From Salaquimonas sp. (GTDB lineage: Bacteria > Pseudomonadota > Alphaproteobacteria > Rhizobiales > Rhizobiaceae), in assembly GCA_022340185.1 (NCBI GenBank), contig JAJDOK010000126.1, positions 1-43,789 on the forward strand: 43,789 bases of DNA. The letters run 5' to 3'. The position numbers and the translations under genes were made by a program. The notes beneath the pieces were generated by a model. It ran no database searches. It saw only the letters and a list, made by a program, of their open reading frames with translations, and was not told the DNA's origin. This document shows positions 25,668 to 33,148 of this stretch, in pieces (positions within the stretch are counted from its first letter, which is position 1; each line of letters starts with the position of its first letter).

Positions 25668-26828
25668 TCACGCGACCAGCCGTCTCACGCTTTCGGCAAT
25701 CACGCTTTCCTCGTCGGCGGGAACCACATGCACGCTGGGCCGCGTACCTTCCGGCGAGATCGTCGCTGCATTGCGCGCATTGGTGTCCTGATCGAGCCGC
25801 AGGTCCAGAAACGACAGCGCATCCACCGTCATCGCCCGGATCGGAGCGGCATTCTCGCCAATACCGCCGGAAAAGACGAGGGCGTCGACACCGCCGATCG
25901 CCGCCGCCGCTGCACCTATCTCCTGCACCAATCGGTCGACGAACATCGCAACGGCGAGCTTGGCAGCCGGAGCGGGACTGTCGAGAAGCGTGCGCATGTC
26001 CGGTGAAATGCCCGACACGCCGAAAAGACCGGCTTCCTGGTTGAGAAGCTTGTCGACGGCCTTTGCATCACCTCCCAGCCTTTTGACCAGCCACAAAACC
26101 GCGCCGGGGTCGAGCCGGCCCGGCCTTCGGCCCATCACCAGCCCGTCGAGCGGCGTGAAGCCCATCGAAGTGATCTGCGACTTGCCGTCGACGATGCCGG
26201 CGAGGCTGCAGCCATTGCCTAGATGGCAGGCGACCACCCTGCCCCGTGCTGCTTTGCTGGCGATCCTCGGCAGATCGCGGACAATGCCCTGATAGGACAG
26301 ACCATGAAAACCGAAACGGCGCAGCCCTTCCTCGGCGAAACGCGCCGGCAGGGCCATCAACTGGCGATGCTCGGGAATGGTACGGTGGAACGCCGTGTCG
26401 AAACAGGCGATCTGTGGCACTCCGGGCAGCACAGCGGCAACCGCGTCAATTCCCGCCAGATTGTGCGGCTGATGCGATGGCGCCAGCGGCGCAAGTTCGG
26501 CGATCGCTTCGCGGATATCGGCATCGATGATCACCGGGGTGGCAAAGCGTGTGCCGCCATGCACCACCCGGTGCCCCACCCCGGCGAGTTTACCCGCAAC
26601 CGGCAGGATCAGCGTGTCGATGAGATGGGGAATGATATCCGCGTGGGAGGAAAGATCGGGCGGGAGCGCGATTGCGTTCCCGTCGCCAATCCGTGTCAGA
26701 CTCATGCGCGGTTTCAATCCCGCGCCGATATTCTCGACCTGCCCCTTGGCGAGGATGCCGAAATTCGAACCAAACACCGCGAACTTGACTGAGGATGACC
26801 CGCTGTTGAGCGCAAGGATCGACGTCAC
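25668..26828 (-). CDS. ackA: Acetate kinase
   Basis: 386 aa. ASKHA-fold kinase interconverting acetyl phosphate + ADP and acetate + ATP. Motifs: N8 in LALNSGSSSVKF, HRVVHGG, FDTAFH (catalytic Asp), RRFGFHGLSY, CHLGNGCS, SMGFTPLDGLVMG, and GGIGENA. After GLVMG the sequence reads RRPGRLDPG, where most AckA have TRSGDLDPG, a modest deviation in the phosphate-loop region. Start codon GTG at 26828, behind a G-rich ribosome site. It lies 36 bases after tpa; since Xsc yields acetyl phosphate, AckA would conserve its energy as ATP. Confidence 0.93.
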   Translation of the reverse strand: MTSILALNSGSSSVKFAVFGSNFGILAKGQVENIGAGLKPRMSLTRIGDGNAIALPPDLSSHADIIPHLIDTLILPVAGKLAGVGHRVVHGGTRFATPVIIDADIREAIAELAPLAPSHQPHNLAGIDAVAAVLPGVPQIACFDTAFHRTIPEHRQLMALPARFAEEGLRRFGFHGLSYQGIVRDLPRIASKAARGRVVACHLGNGCSLAGIVDGKSQITSMGFTPLDGLVMGRRPGRLDPGAVLWLVKRLGGDAKAVDKLLNQEAGLFGVSGISPDMRTLLDSPAPAAKLAVAMFVDRLVQEIGAAAAAIGGVDALVFSGGIGENAAPIRAMTVDALSFLDLRLDQDTNARNAATISPEGTRPSVHVVPADEESVIAESVRRLVA

Positions 26829-26864
26829 TGCATTCCCACCCTCGTTTTCGTTCGCGAGAGCGTA

Positions 26865-28199
26865 TCACACCTCTTTCAGTGTCTTGGCCAGGCAGTCGAT
26901 GATTTCGTCGACATGGTCGCGCGTCGCGACCAATGGCGGTGCGACGATGGCCGAATCCCCGGTGAATTTGACGTGGCAGCCGTTCCAGAACAGCTTCTTC
27001 TGCAACTCGCTGCCGCGTGCACCGGGCTTGCCGTCCTGCGCCTGCACCTCTATCGCAGCCAGCATGCCGTAGCCGCGGATGTCGCGCACCACACCGATCT
27101 CCTTCAGGCCAAAGACGCGGTCGAGGAAATAGCCGCTCGTTTCGGCGGCCTTCTCGAACAGCCCTTCATCCTCATAGATCTGCAGGGTCGCCAGACCCGC
27201 CGCGCAAGCCGCCGGATGCGCCGAATAGGTATAGCCGTGGAAGAATTCCACCGCGTTTTCCGGCGCCGCGTTGGTGATCGTCTCGTAGATTTCATCGCGC
27301 ACGCCGACCGCGCCCATCGGAATCGCGCCATTGGTCAGCGCCTTGGCCATGGTGATGATGTCGGGTATGACGCCAAAGGCATCCGCCGCGAAAGGCGCGC
27401 CGAGACGGCCGAATCCGGTGATCACCTCGTCGAAGACAAGCAGGATGCCGTACTGGTCGCAGATTTCGCGCAGGCGCTCGAGATAGCCCTTCGGCGGCAC
27501 CAGAACGCCGGTCGAGCCCGCCACCGGCTCGACGAAGCATGCCGCGATCGTTGTCGCGCCATAGGTGTCGCACATGCGCTGCAGATCCTCGGCCAGTTCA
27601 GCGCCGTTTGCCGGCTGGCCGCGCACGAACAGTTCGTCCGGGTTCCAGGTGTGGCGCATCACCACGACATTGGGCATGACGCCGGCGAAGGTCTCGCGGT
27701 TCTTGACCATGCCCGACAATGACGTGCCGCCGATATTGACGCCGTGATAGGCGCGCTCGCGCGACACGAAGCGGATACGCTGCCCCTCGCCCCTGGCTCG
27801 GTGATAGGCCATCGCCATCTTCAGCGCGGTGTCGATCGATTCCGATCCGGAATTGGTGAAGAAGACGTGGTTGAACGGTTCCGGCAGAATGTTGGCGAGC
27901 TTGGCGGCCAGCGCATAGGACGTCGGATGGCCGATCGAGAACGAGCTCGAATAGTCGTTGTGCAGCATCTGCGCATAGACGGCCTCGGCGATCTCGGCGC
28001 GGCCGTGGCCGGCGGCAACGTTGAACAGGCCGGACGAGCCATCGATCAGCTTCTCGCCGTTCTGGTTCCACATATACATGCCTTCCGAGCGCGTCACGAG
28101 GCGCGGCGAGGCCTTGAAGTCGCGGTTGGCGGTGAACGGCATCCAGTGCTGTTCGAGCGAATTGTTGCTGCTTTCCAGCGTTTTGGAGACGATGTTCAT
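26865..28199 (-). CDS. tpa: Omega-amino acid:pyruvate aminotransferase, probable taurine:pyruvate aminotransferase
   Basis: 444 aa, class III PLP aminotransferase. It opens with LEQHWMPFTANRDFK, the hallmark of omega-amino-acid:pyruvate transaminases; PLP lysine K286 (IITMAKALTNG) and D257 (LLVFDEVITGFG). With taurine it would give sulfoacetaldehyde and alanine, the substrate of the xsc product. The ATG at 28199 has GGGAG seven bases upstream. It is divergent from tauR, as in the tpa-tauR-xsc locus of Rhodobacter capsulatus, and leads a tpa-ackA-permease operon. The sequence itself also allows beta-alanine or another omega-amine; a second transaminase follows xsc. Confidence 0.8.
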   Translation of the reverse strand: MNIVSKTLESSNNSLEQHWMPFTANRDFKASPRLVTRSEGMYMWNQNGEKLIDGSSGLFNVAAGHGRAEIAEAVYAQMLHNDYSSSFSIGHPTSYALAAKLANILPEPFNHVFFTNSGSESIDTALKMAMAYHRARGEGQRIRFVSRERAYHGVNIGGTSLSGMVKNRETFAGVMPNVVVMRHTWNPDELFVRGQPANGAELAEDLQRMCDTYGATTIAACFVEPVAGSTGVLVPPKGYLERLREICDQYGILLVFDEVITGFGRLGAPFAADAFGVIPDIITMAKALTNGAIPMGAVGVRDEIYETITNAAPENAVEFFHGYTYSAHPAACAAGLATLQIYEDEGLFEKAAETSGYFLDRVFGLKEIGVVRDIRGYGMLAAIEVQAQDGKPGARGSELQKKLFWNGCHVKFTGDSAIVAPPLVATRDHVDEIIDCLAKTLKEV

Positions 28200-28245
28200 G
28201 ACGTGGCTCCCGACAGACTATACCCGACGGCCGCAATGACCGCCT

Positions 28246-28311
28246 CTGGTACCAAAATCCTTGCCATTTGACATGAATCTGGACTGATATGGGTGCCAGC
28301 GATAGGACCAG
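28246..28311. promoter_or_regulatory. Candidate TauR boxes in the tpa-tauR intergenic region
   Basis: CTGGTACCAA at 28246-28255 (+), CTGGTCCTAT at 28302-28311 (read on -), and the weaker CTGGACTGAT at 28279-28288 (+). They resemble each other, the pair upstream of xsc, and, as I recall it, the CTGGACYTAA repeat reported for R. capsulatus TauR. An ATCTGG/CCAGAT inverted pair (28278-28283 and 28308-28313) overlaps two of them. Divergent tpa and tauR promoters must lie in this 160-base gap. Confidence 0.5.
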
Positions 28312-28359
28312 ATTTGACCGAAACTGGATGCCACACGCACTCCTGAAGCCGCGTGAGGC

Positions 28360-29865
28360 ATGGAAAAGCCAATTAATCGAATGCGTTACAGCCTGTTCCA
28401 TCTCGACCGCGGCGAGGCGACCACATTGCAGGCCCAGATCAGGGAAATGCTGGTCTCGGCCATGCTGTCGGGCCAGCTTGCCGCCGATACGCCGATCCCC
28501 TCGACGCGGGCCATGGCGCGCCGCCTCAACGTCTCGCGCAACACGGTCATGGCTGCCTATCAGGCGCTCGCCACCGACGGCTATCTCGAAGCGCGCGAGC
28601 GTTCCGGCTTCTATGTTTCCCCCGGCATGCGCGACGGCATCGCCGCCAGCTCGGACGCCTCCACGCCACAAGGTGCGGGCATCAACTGGCGAGCAAGGCT
28701 CGCCATCGCACCCGCCAGCAGCGCCGTCATCGTCAGGCCGGCCAACTGGCACGACTACCCCTACCCCTTCATCTACGGCCAGGCCGACGCGGCGCAGTTT
28801 CCGATCACCGAATGGCGCGATTGCGTACGCCAGGCGATGAGCCGCAAATGGATGGATGCATGGACGGACGATCGCTACGCCGCCGATGATCCCATCCTGA
28901 TCGAACAGATCCGCCGCCGCGTGCTGACAAGGCGCGGCATCCTCGCTTCGCCAGACGAGATCATCGTAACGCTCGGCGCGCAGAATGCCCTGTTCCTGCT
29001 TGGACAATTACTCGTGCGCGCCCAAACGAAGGTGGCGATCGAGGATCCAGGCTATCCCGACATGCGCAACATCCTGAACCTGTTTTCGCAGAACCTTCTG
29101 CCCGTTCCCCTCGACAATGAGGGCATCAGGGTCGACCGGCTGGACAAGGCGGAACTGGTTTATGTGACGCCCAGCCACCAGTCGCCCACCAGCGTGACCA
29201 TGAGCATGGAGCGGCGACGGCAATTGCTGGAATGGGCGCAGGCCAACAACGCGCTGATTGTCGAGGACGACTACGAATACGAGACGAACTACCGCGGTGA
29301 AGCCGCCCCGGCGCTGAAATCGCTCGATAGCGACGGCCGTGTCCTGCATGTCGGCAGCCTGTCAAAGTCGCTGATGCCTGGCTTGCGCCTGGGTTTCATC
29401 GTCGCTCCGGCCGAACTCGTTACCGAACTGCGCGAATTGCGCCGGCTGATGCTGCGCCATCCACCAGGCAACAACCAGCGCGTCGTCGCGATCTTCCTTG
29501 CCCAAGGCCATCACGACGCGCTGGTCAAGCGCCTGCACCGCTCCTACCTGCCGCGCTGGCAGGCGATGAAGGCCGCCCTCGACAGGCACTTTCCGGGCTG
29601 GGCGCGAACGCCGTCCTTCGGCGGCACGTCCTTCTGGGTCGAGGGTCCGCAAGGTTTCGATGCGCATGAACTCGCCGCCCGTGCGCTCGAGGTCGGCATC
29701 GTCATCGAACCTGGCGATCTCTGCTTCGCCGAACCGCAAGAGCATCGCAACTATTTCCGCCTGGGCTTTTCGACCATACCGCTCGAACGCATCGAACCCG
29801 GCATCGAGCGCCTTGCCGAGGTCGCGGCAGGCATGGAGCGCAAGGAAGCTGCTTCCAGCGCCTGA
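28360..29865 (+). CDS. tauR: MocR/GntR-family regulator of taurine use
   Basis: 501 aa. An N-terminal GntR winged helix (about residues 20-88: IPSTRAMARRLNVSRNTVMA, then AYQALATDGYLEARERSGFYV) is joined to a fold type I aminotransferase-like domain with PLP lysine K336 (VGSLSKSLMPGLRLGF) and VTPSHQSPTS. MocR proteins sense PLP adducts of amino compounds; TauR of R. capsulatus activates tpa with taurine. Position between divergent tpa and downstream xsc supports the name. An in-frame ATG at 28381 is an alternative start; neither has a clear ribosome site. Confidence 0.87.
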   Translation: MEKPINRMRYSLFHLDRGEATTLQAQIREMLVSAMLSGQLAADTPIPSTRAMARRLNVSRNTVMAAYQALATDGYLEARERSGFYVSPGMRDGIAASSDASTPQGAGINWRARLAIAPASSAVIVRPANWHDYPYPFIYGQADAAQFPITEWRDCVRQAMSRKWMDAWTDDRYAADDPILIEQIRRRVLTRRGILASPDEIIVTLGAQNALFLLGQLLVRAQTKVAIEDPGYPDMRNILNLFSQNLLPVPLDNEGIRVDRLDKAELVYVTPSHQSPTSVTMSMERRRQLLEWAQANNALIVEDDYEYETNYRGEAAPALKSLDSDGRVLHVGSLSKSLMPGLRLGFIVAPAELVTELRELRRLMLRHPPGNNQRVVAIFLAQGHHDALVKRLHRSYLPRWQAMKAALDRHFPGWARTPSFGGTSFWVEGPQGFDAHELAARALEVGIVIEPGDLCFAEPQEHRNYFRLGFSTIPLERIEPGIERLAEVAAGMERKEAASSA

Positions 29866-29887
29866 ACGTAGCGTACAAAACGCTCTG

Positions 29888-29908
29888 GTTTCGCCGACTT
29901 GGCGAAAC
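29888..29908 (+). terminator. Hairpin between tauR and xsc
   Basis: GTTTCGCC (29888-29895) and GGCGAAAC (29901-29908) form a perfect 8-bp stem with a 5-base loop, 23 bases after the tauR stop. No T-run follows. It may terminate tauR transcription or act as part of the regulatory region, since it is flanked by CTGG motifs at 29885 and 29908. Confidence 0.4.
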
Positions 29909-29941
29909 TGGCCCTAAGCTTTGCCGCCCGTCTGGTACTAT
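29908..29941 (+). promoter_or_regulatory. Candidate TauR direct repeats upstream of xsc
   Basis: CTGGCCCTAA (29908-29917) and CTGGTACTAT (29932-29941) start 24 bases apart, and a poorer CTGGTTTCGC begins at 29885, 23 bases earlier. Spacing near two helical turns and similarity to boxes in the tpa-tauR gap suggest an activator site. They lie 50-85 bases before the xsc start, implying xsc has its own promoter. Confidence 0.5.
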
Positions 29942-29992
29942 GGTTGGCAAAACGGCGAAACACGCCATGCTCAGAATCCGGAGGACACCCCG

Positions 29993-31774
29993 ATGAAGAT
30001 GACGACCGAGGAAGCATTCGTGAAAGTCATGCAGATGCACGGCATCGAGCACGTTTTCGGTATTATCGGCTCGGCCTTCATGCCGATTTCCGACATCTTT
30101 CCCAAGGCCGGCATCACCTTCTGGGACTGTGCGCATGAAGGTTCGGGCGGCATGATGGCCGACGGCTTCACCCGCGCATCGGGCAAGATGAGCATGATGA
30201 TCGCCCAGAACGGACCCGGCATCACCAATTTCGTCACCGCGGTGAAGACGGCCTACTGGAACCACACGCCGCTGCTGCTGGTCACCCCGCAGGCGGCCAA
30301 CAAGACCATCGGCCAGGGCGGCTTCCAGGAAGTCGAGCAGATGAAGCTGTTCGAGGACATGGTCGCCTATCAGGAAGAGGTGCGCGATCCTACGCGCGTC
30401 GCCGAAGTGGCCAACCGGGTGATCCAGCAGGCATGGCGCGCCTCCGCCCCGGCCCAGATCAACATTCCGCGCGATGTCTGGACACAAGTCGTTGACATCG
30501 AATTGCCGGCAATGGTCGAGTTCGAGCGCCCCGCCGGTGGTGAAGAAGCGATTGCCAGGGCCGCCGAACTGCTTACCAACGCTAAATTCCCGGTCATCCT
30601 CAACGGCGCCGGCGTGGTGCTGGCCAGGGGCGGCATCGAGGCCTCCATGGTGCTTGCCGAGCGCCTCGACGCGCCGGTGTGCTGCGGCTACCAGCACAAT
30701 GACGCCTTTCCCGGTTCCCATCGCCTGTTCGCCGGCCCGCTCGGCTACAACGGCTCGAAGGCCGGCATGGAGCTTATTTCCAAGGCCGATGTCGTCCTGG
30801 CCCTCGGCACACGATTGAATCCGTTCTCCACCCTGCCCGGCTACGGCATCGACTACTGGCCGAAGGATGCCGCGATCATCCAGGTCGACATCAACCCGAA
30901 CCGCATCGGCTTGACCAAGAATGTATCCGTCGGCATTGTCGGCGATGCGGCCAAGGTCGCAGACGGCATCCTCGCCAGGCTCGGCGCCAGCGCTGGCAAT
31001 GCAGGTCGCGAGGAGCGCAAGAACCTGATCTCGACAACCAAATCAGCCTGGGCGCAGCAACTTTCCTCGATGGATCACGAGGAGGACGATCCCGGCACCA
31101 CATGGAACCAGCGCGCGCAGGCTGCCAAACCCGAATGGATGAGCCCGCGCATGGCATGGCGCGCCATCCAGAAGGTGCTGCCACGCGAGGCGATCATCTC
31201 TTCCGACATCGGCAACAACTGCGCCATCGGCAACGCCTATCCGACCTTCGAGACGGGCCGCAAATACCTTGCGCCCGGCCTGTTCGGCCCGTGCGGCTAC
31301 GGGCTTCCTTCCATCATTGGGGCCAAGATCGGCTGTCCGGACACGCCCGTCGTCGGCTTTGCCGGCGACGGCGCGTTCGGCATTGCGGTCACGGAACTGA
31401 CCGCGATCGGCCGTTCCGAATGGCCGGCGATCACCATGATCGTCTTCCGCAACTACCAATGGGGAGCGGAAAAGCGCAATTCGACGCTGTGGTATGACGA
31501 CAATTTCGTCGGTACCGAACTGAACGAACAGGTCTCCTATGCCGGCGTCGCCAGCGCCTGTGGCCTTCAAGGCGTCACGGTGCACACCATGGACGAACTG
31601 TCGGCCGCGCTCGACAAGGCGATCGCCGACCAGATGGAACACGGCAAGACCACGCTGATCGAGGCGATGATCAACCAGGAACTTGGTGAACCCTTCCGCC
31701 GCGACGCGATGAAGAAGCCGGTCGAAGTCGCCGGCATCTCCGCCGCCGACATGCGCCCGCAGAAGGGTGCGTGA
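29993..31774 (+). CDS. xsc: Sulfoacetaldehyde acetyltransferase
   Basis: 593 aa, the usual length. Thiamin-diphosphate enzyme converting sulfoacetaldehyde and phosphate to acetyl phosphate and sulfite. The catalytic Glu is E49 (CAHEGSGGMMADGF); the ThDP/Mg motif is GDGAFGIAVTE followed about 26 residues later by the Asn of FRNYQWGAEK. Other Xsc stretches: AQNGPGITNFVTA and GQGGFQEVEQ. The ATG at 29993 has CGGAGG (29979-29984), so the longer frame from 29921 is rejected. It lies downstream of tauR with its own putative TauR boxes. No sulfite dehydrogenase or sulfite exporter is visible in the window. Confidence 0.95.
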   Translation: MKMTTEEAFVKVMQMHGIEHVFGIIGSAFMPISDIFPKAGITFWDCAHEGSGGMMADGFTRASGKMSMMIAQNGPGITNFVTAVKTAYWNHTPLLLVTPQAANKTIGQGGFQEVEQMKLFEDMVAYQEEVRDPTRVAEVANRVIQQAWRASAPAQINIPRDVWTQVVDIELPAMVEFERPAGGEEAIARAAELLTNAKFPVILNGAGVVLARGGIEASMVLAERLDAPVCCGYQHNDAFPGSHRLFAGPLGYNGSKAGMELISKADVVLALGTRLNPFSTLPGYGIDYWPKDAAIIQVDINPNRIGLTKNVSVGIVGDAAKVADGILARLGASAGNAGREERKNLISTTKSAWAQQLSSMDHEEDDPGTTWNQRAQAAKPEWMSPRMAWRAIQKVLPREAIISSDIGNNCAIGNAYPTFETGRKYLAPGLFGPCGYGLPSIIGAKIGCPDTPVVGFAGDGAFGIAVTELTAIGRSEWPAITMIVFRNYQWGAEKRNSTLWYDDNFVGTELNEQVSYAGVASACGLQGVTVHTMDELSAALDKAIADQMEHGKTTLIEAMINQELGEPFRRDAMKKPVEVAGISAADMRPQKGA

Positions 31775-31800
31775 ACACGCCTTCAAGCCGGAGAAATACG

Positions 31801-33111
31801 ATGGACGCATACCATACCGGCGAATGGTCCAATGACGCTATCGCCAGCGGAAGGCAGAAATACCTCTCCCCGTCGCTGGCGACGTTCACAGCCTATCAGC
31901 GCCCGCTGGTCCTGAAGCGTGGCGAAGGCCAGTATGTCTGGGACAGCGAGGGCAACAGATACCTCGACTGCCTGGCGCAGAATCTGTGCATCAGCGTCGG
32001 CTACGCCCACAAGGCGGTGAACGAGGCTGTCATGGCGCAGATGGCGCAAATCCAGCATGTCACCACCATGTACTATCATGACAAGCCGGTGGCCTTCGCC
32101 GAACGGCTTCTCGGCAAGTTTCCTGAAGAAGACTGGGTGATTCACTTTGTCAATTCTGGCGCAGAAGCCATTGATATCGCAACGCTTGTTGCACGTCTCT
32201 ACACCGGCAATCACGATATCCTGACACTCAGGAGCGCCTATCACGGCATGCATTTCGGCACGATGAGCGCCACCGGGCTGGCGCTATGCCACCAGCCGCT
32301 GCCGGCCAGCCCCGGCTTCGTACAGGTCGCCAATCCCGACCAGTATCGCGGCATATTCGGCAAAGGCGTCGAACCCTATGTCGCCGAGATCGCCAACACC
32401 GTCGACACCGCCACCCCCGGCAGGATCGCTGGTATGATCATCGAACCGATTCAGGGTTACGGTGGTGTCATCCCCATGCCCGCCGGCTACATGAAACATG
32501 CGGCGCAAACCGTTCGCGCGGCCGGGGGCCTGCTGATCGCCGACGAGGTTCAGACCGGTTTCGGCCGTACGGGCAAGGGCTTCTGGGGCTTCGAGGCCCA
32601 CGATGTGACGCCCGATATCGTCGTCATGTCAAAAGGTATCGGCAACGGCTTCCCGCTCGCCGCCACCGTCATGCGCCGCGACATCGCCGCATCGATGGCT
32701 GAGCGCAAGTTCTTCAACACCTACGGCTCCAATCCGATGGCCTGCGCCGCAGGCCTGGCCGTCCTTGACGTGATCGAGAGCGAAGGCCTGCAGGACAATG
32801 CCGCAAGGGTCGGTGCCCTGTTCGAGGCAGGCATGCGCCGTGTCGCCGAAAAGTACGCAGCAATTGGCGATGTACGCGGCTCTGGCCTGATGCTCGGCCT
32901 CGAATTTGTCTCTGATCGGGCAGAAAAGGCTCCCGATGACGCAAAAGCCGACGCCGTGCAGGAGGGCTTGCGTGAGCGCGGCGTGATTGTTGGCCGTTCC
33001 GGTCGCTTCAAAAATGTTCTACGTATTAATCCACCACTTTGCGTCGACGAAAACGACGCTGCTTTTTTTGAAAACGCGCTGGACGATACGCTGACGTCGC
33101 TCACGCATTGA
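31801..33111 (+). CDS. Class III aminotransferase, AGXT2-like
   Basis: 436 aa. PLP lysine K278 (VVMSKGIGNGFPLA), D248 (LLIADEVQTGFG), and FVNSGAEAIDIA for the cofactor phosphate. Overall it resembles alanine-glyoxylate/beta-aminoisobutyrate aminotransferases. The ATG at 31801 follows GGAG by eight bases; a GTG at 31771 would overlap xsc and is less likely. It is 26 bases after xsc, so it should be induced with it. It may be the main taurine (or hypotaurine, beta-alanine, homotaurine) transaminase, with the upstream tpa acting on another amine. The two are clearly different subfamilies. Confidence 0.87.
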   Translation: MDAYHTGEWSNDAIASGRQKYLSPSLATFTAYQRPLVLKRGEGQYVWDSEGNRYLDCLAQNLCISVGYAHKAVNEAVMAQMAQIQHVTTMYYHDKPVAFAERLLGKFPEEDWVIHFVNSGAEAIDIATLVARLYTGNHDILTLRSAYHGMHFGTMSATGLALCHQPLPASPGFVQVANPDQYRGIFGKGVEPYVAEIANTVDTATPGRIAGMIIEPIQGYGGVIPMPAGYMKHAAQTVRAAGGLLIADEVQTGFGRTGKGFWGFEAHDVTPDIVVMSKGIGNGFPLAATVMRRDIAASMAERKFFNTYGSNPMACAAGLAVLDVIESEGLQDNAARVGALFEAGMRRVAEKYAAIGDVRGSGLMLGLEFVSDRAEKAPDDAKADAVQEGLRERGVIVGRSGRFKNVLRINPPLCVDENDAAFFENALDDTLTSLTH

Positions 33112-33148
33112 TTTATTGATTGCGCACAGGCTTGGGGGGAGCCTCCAT

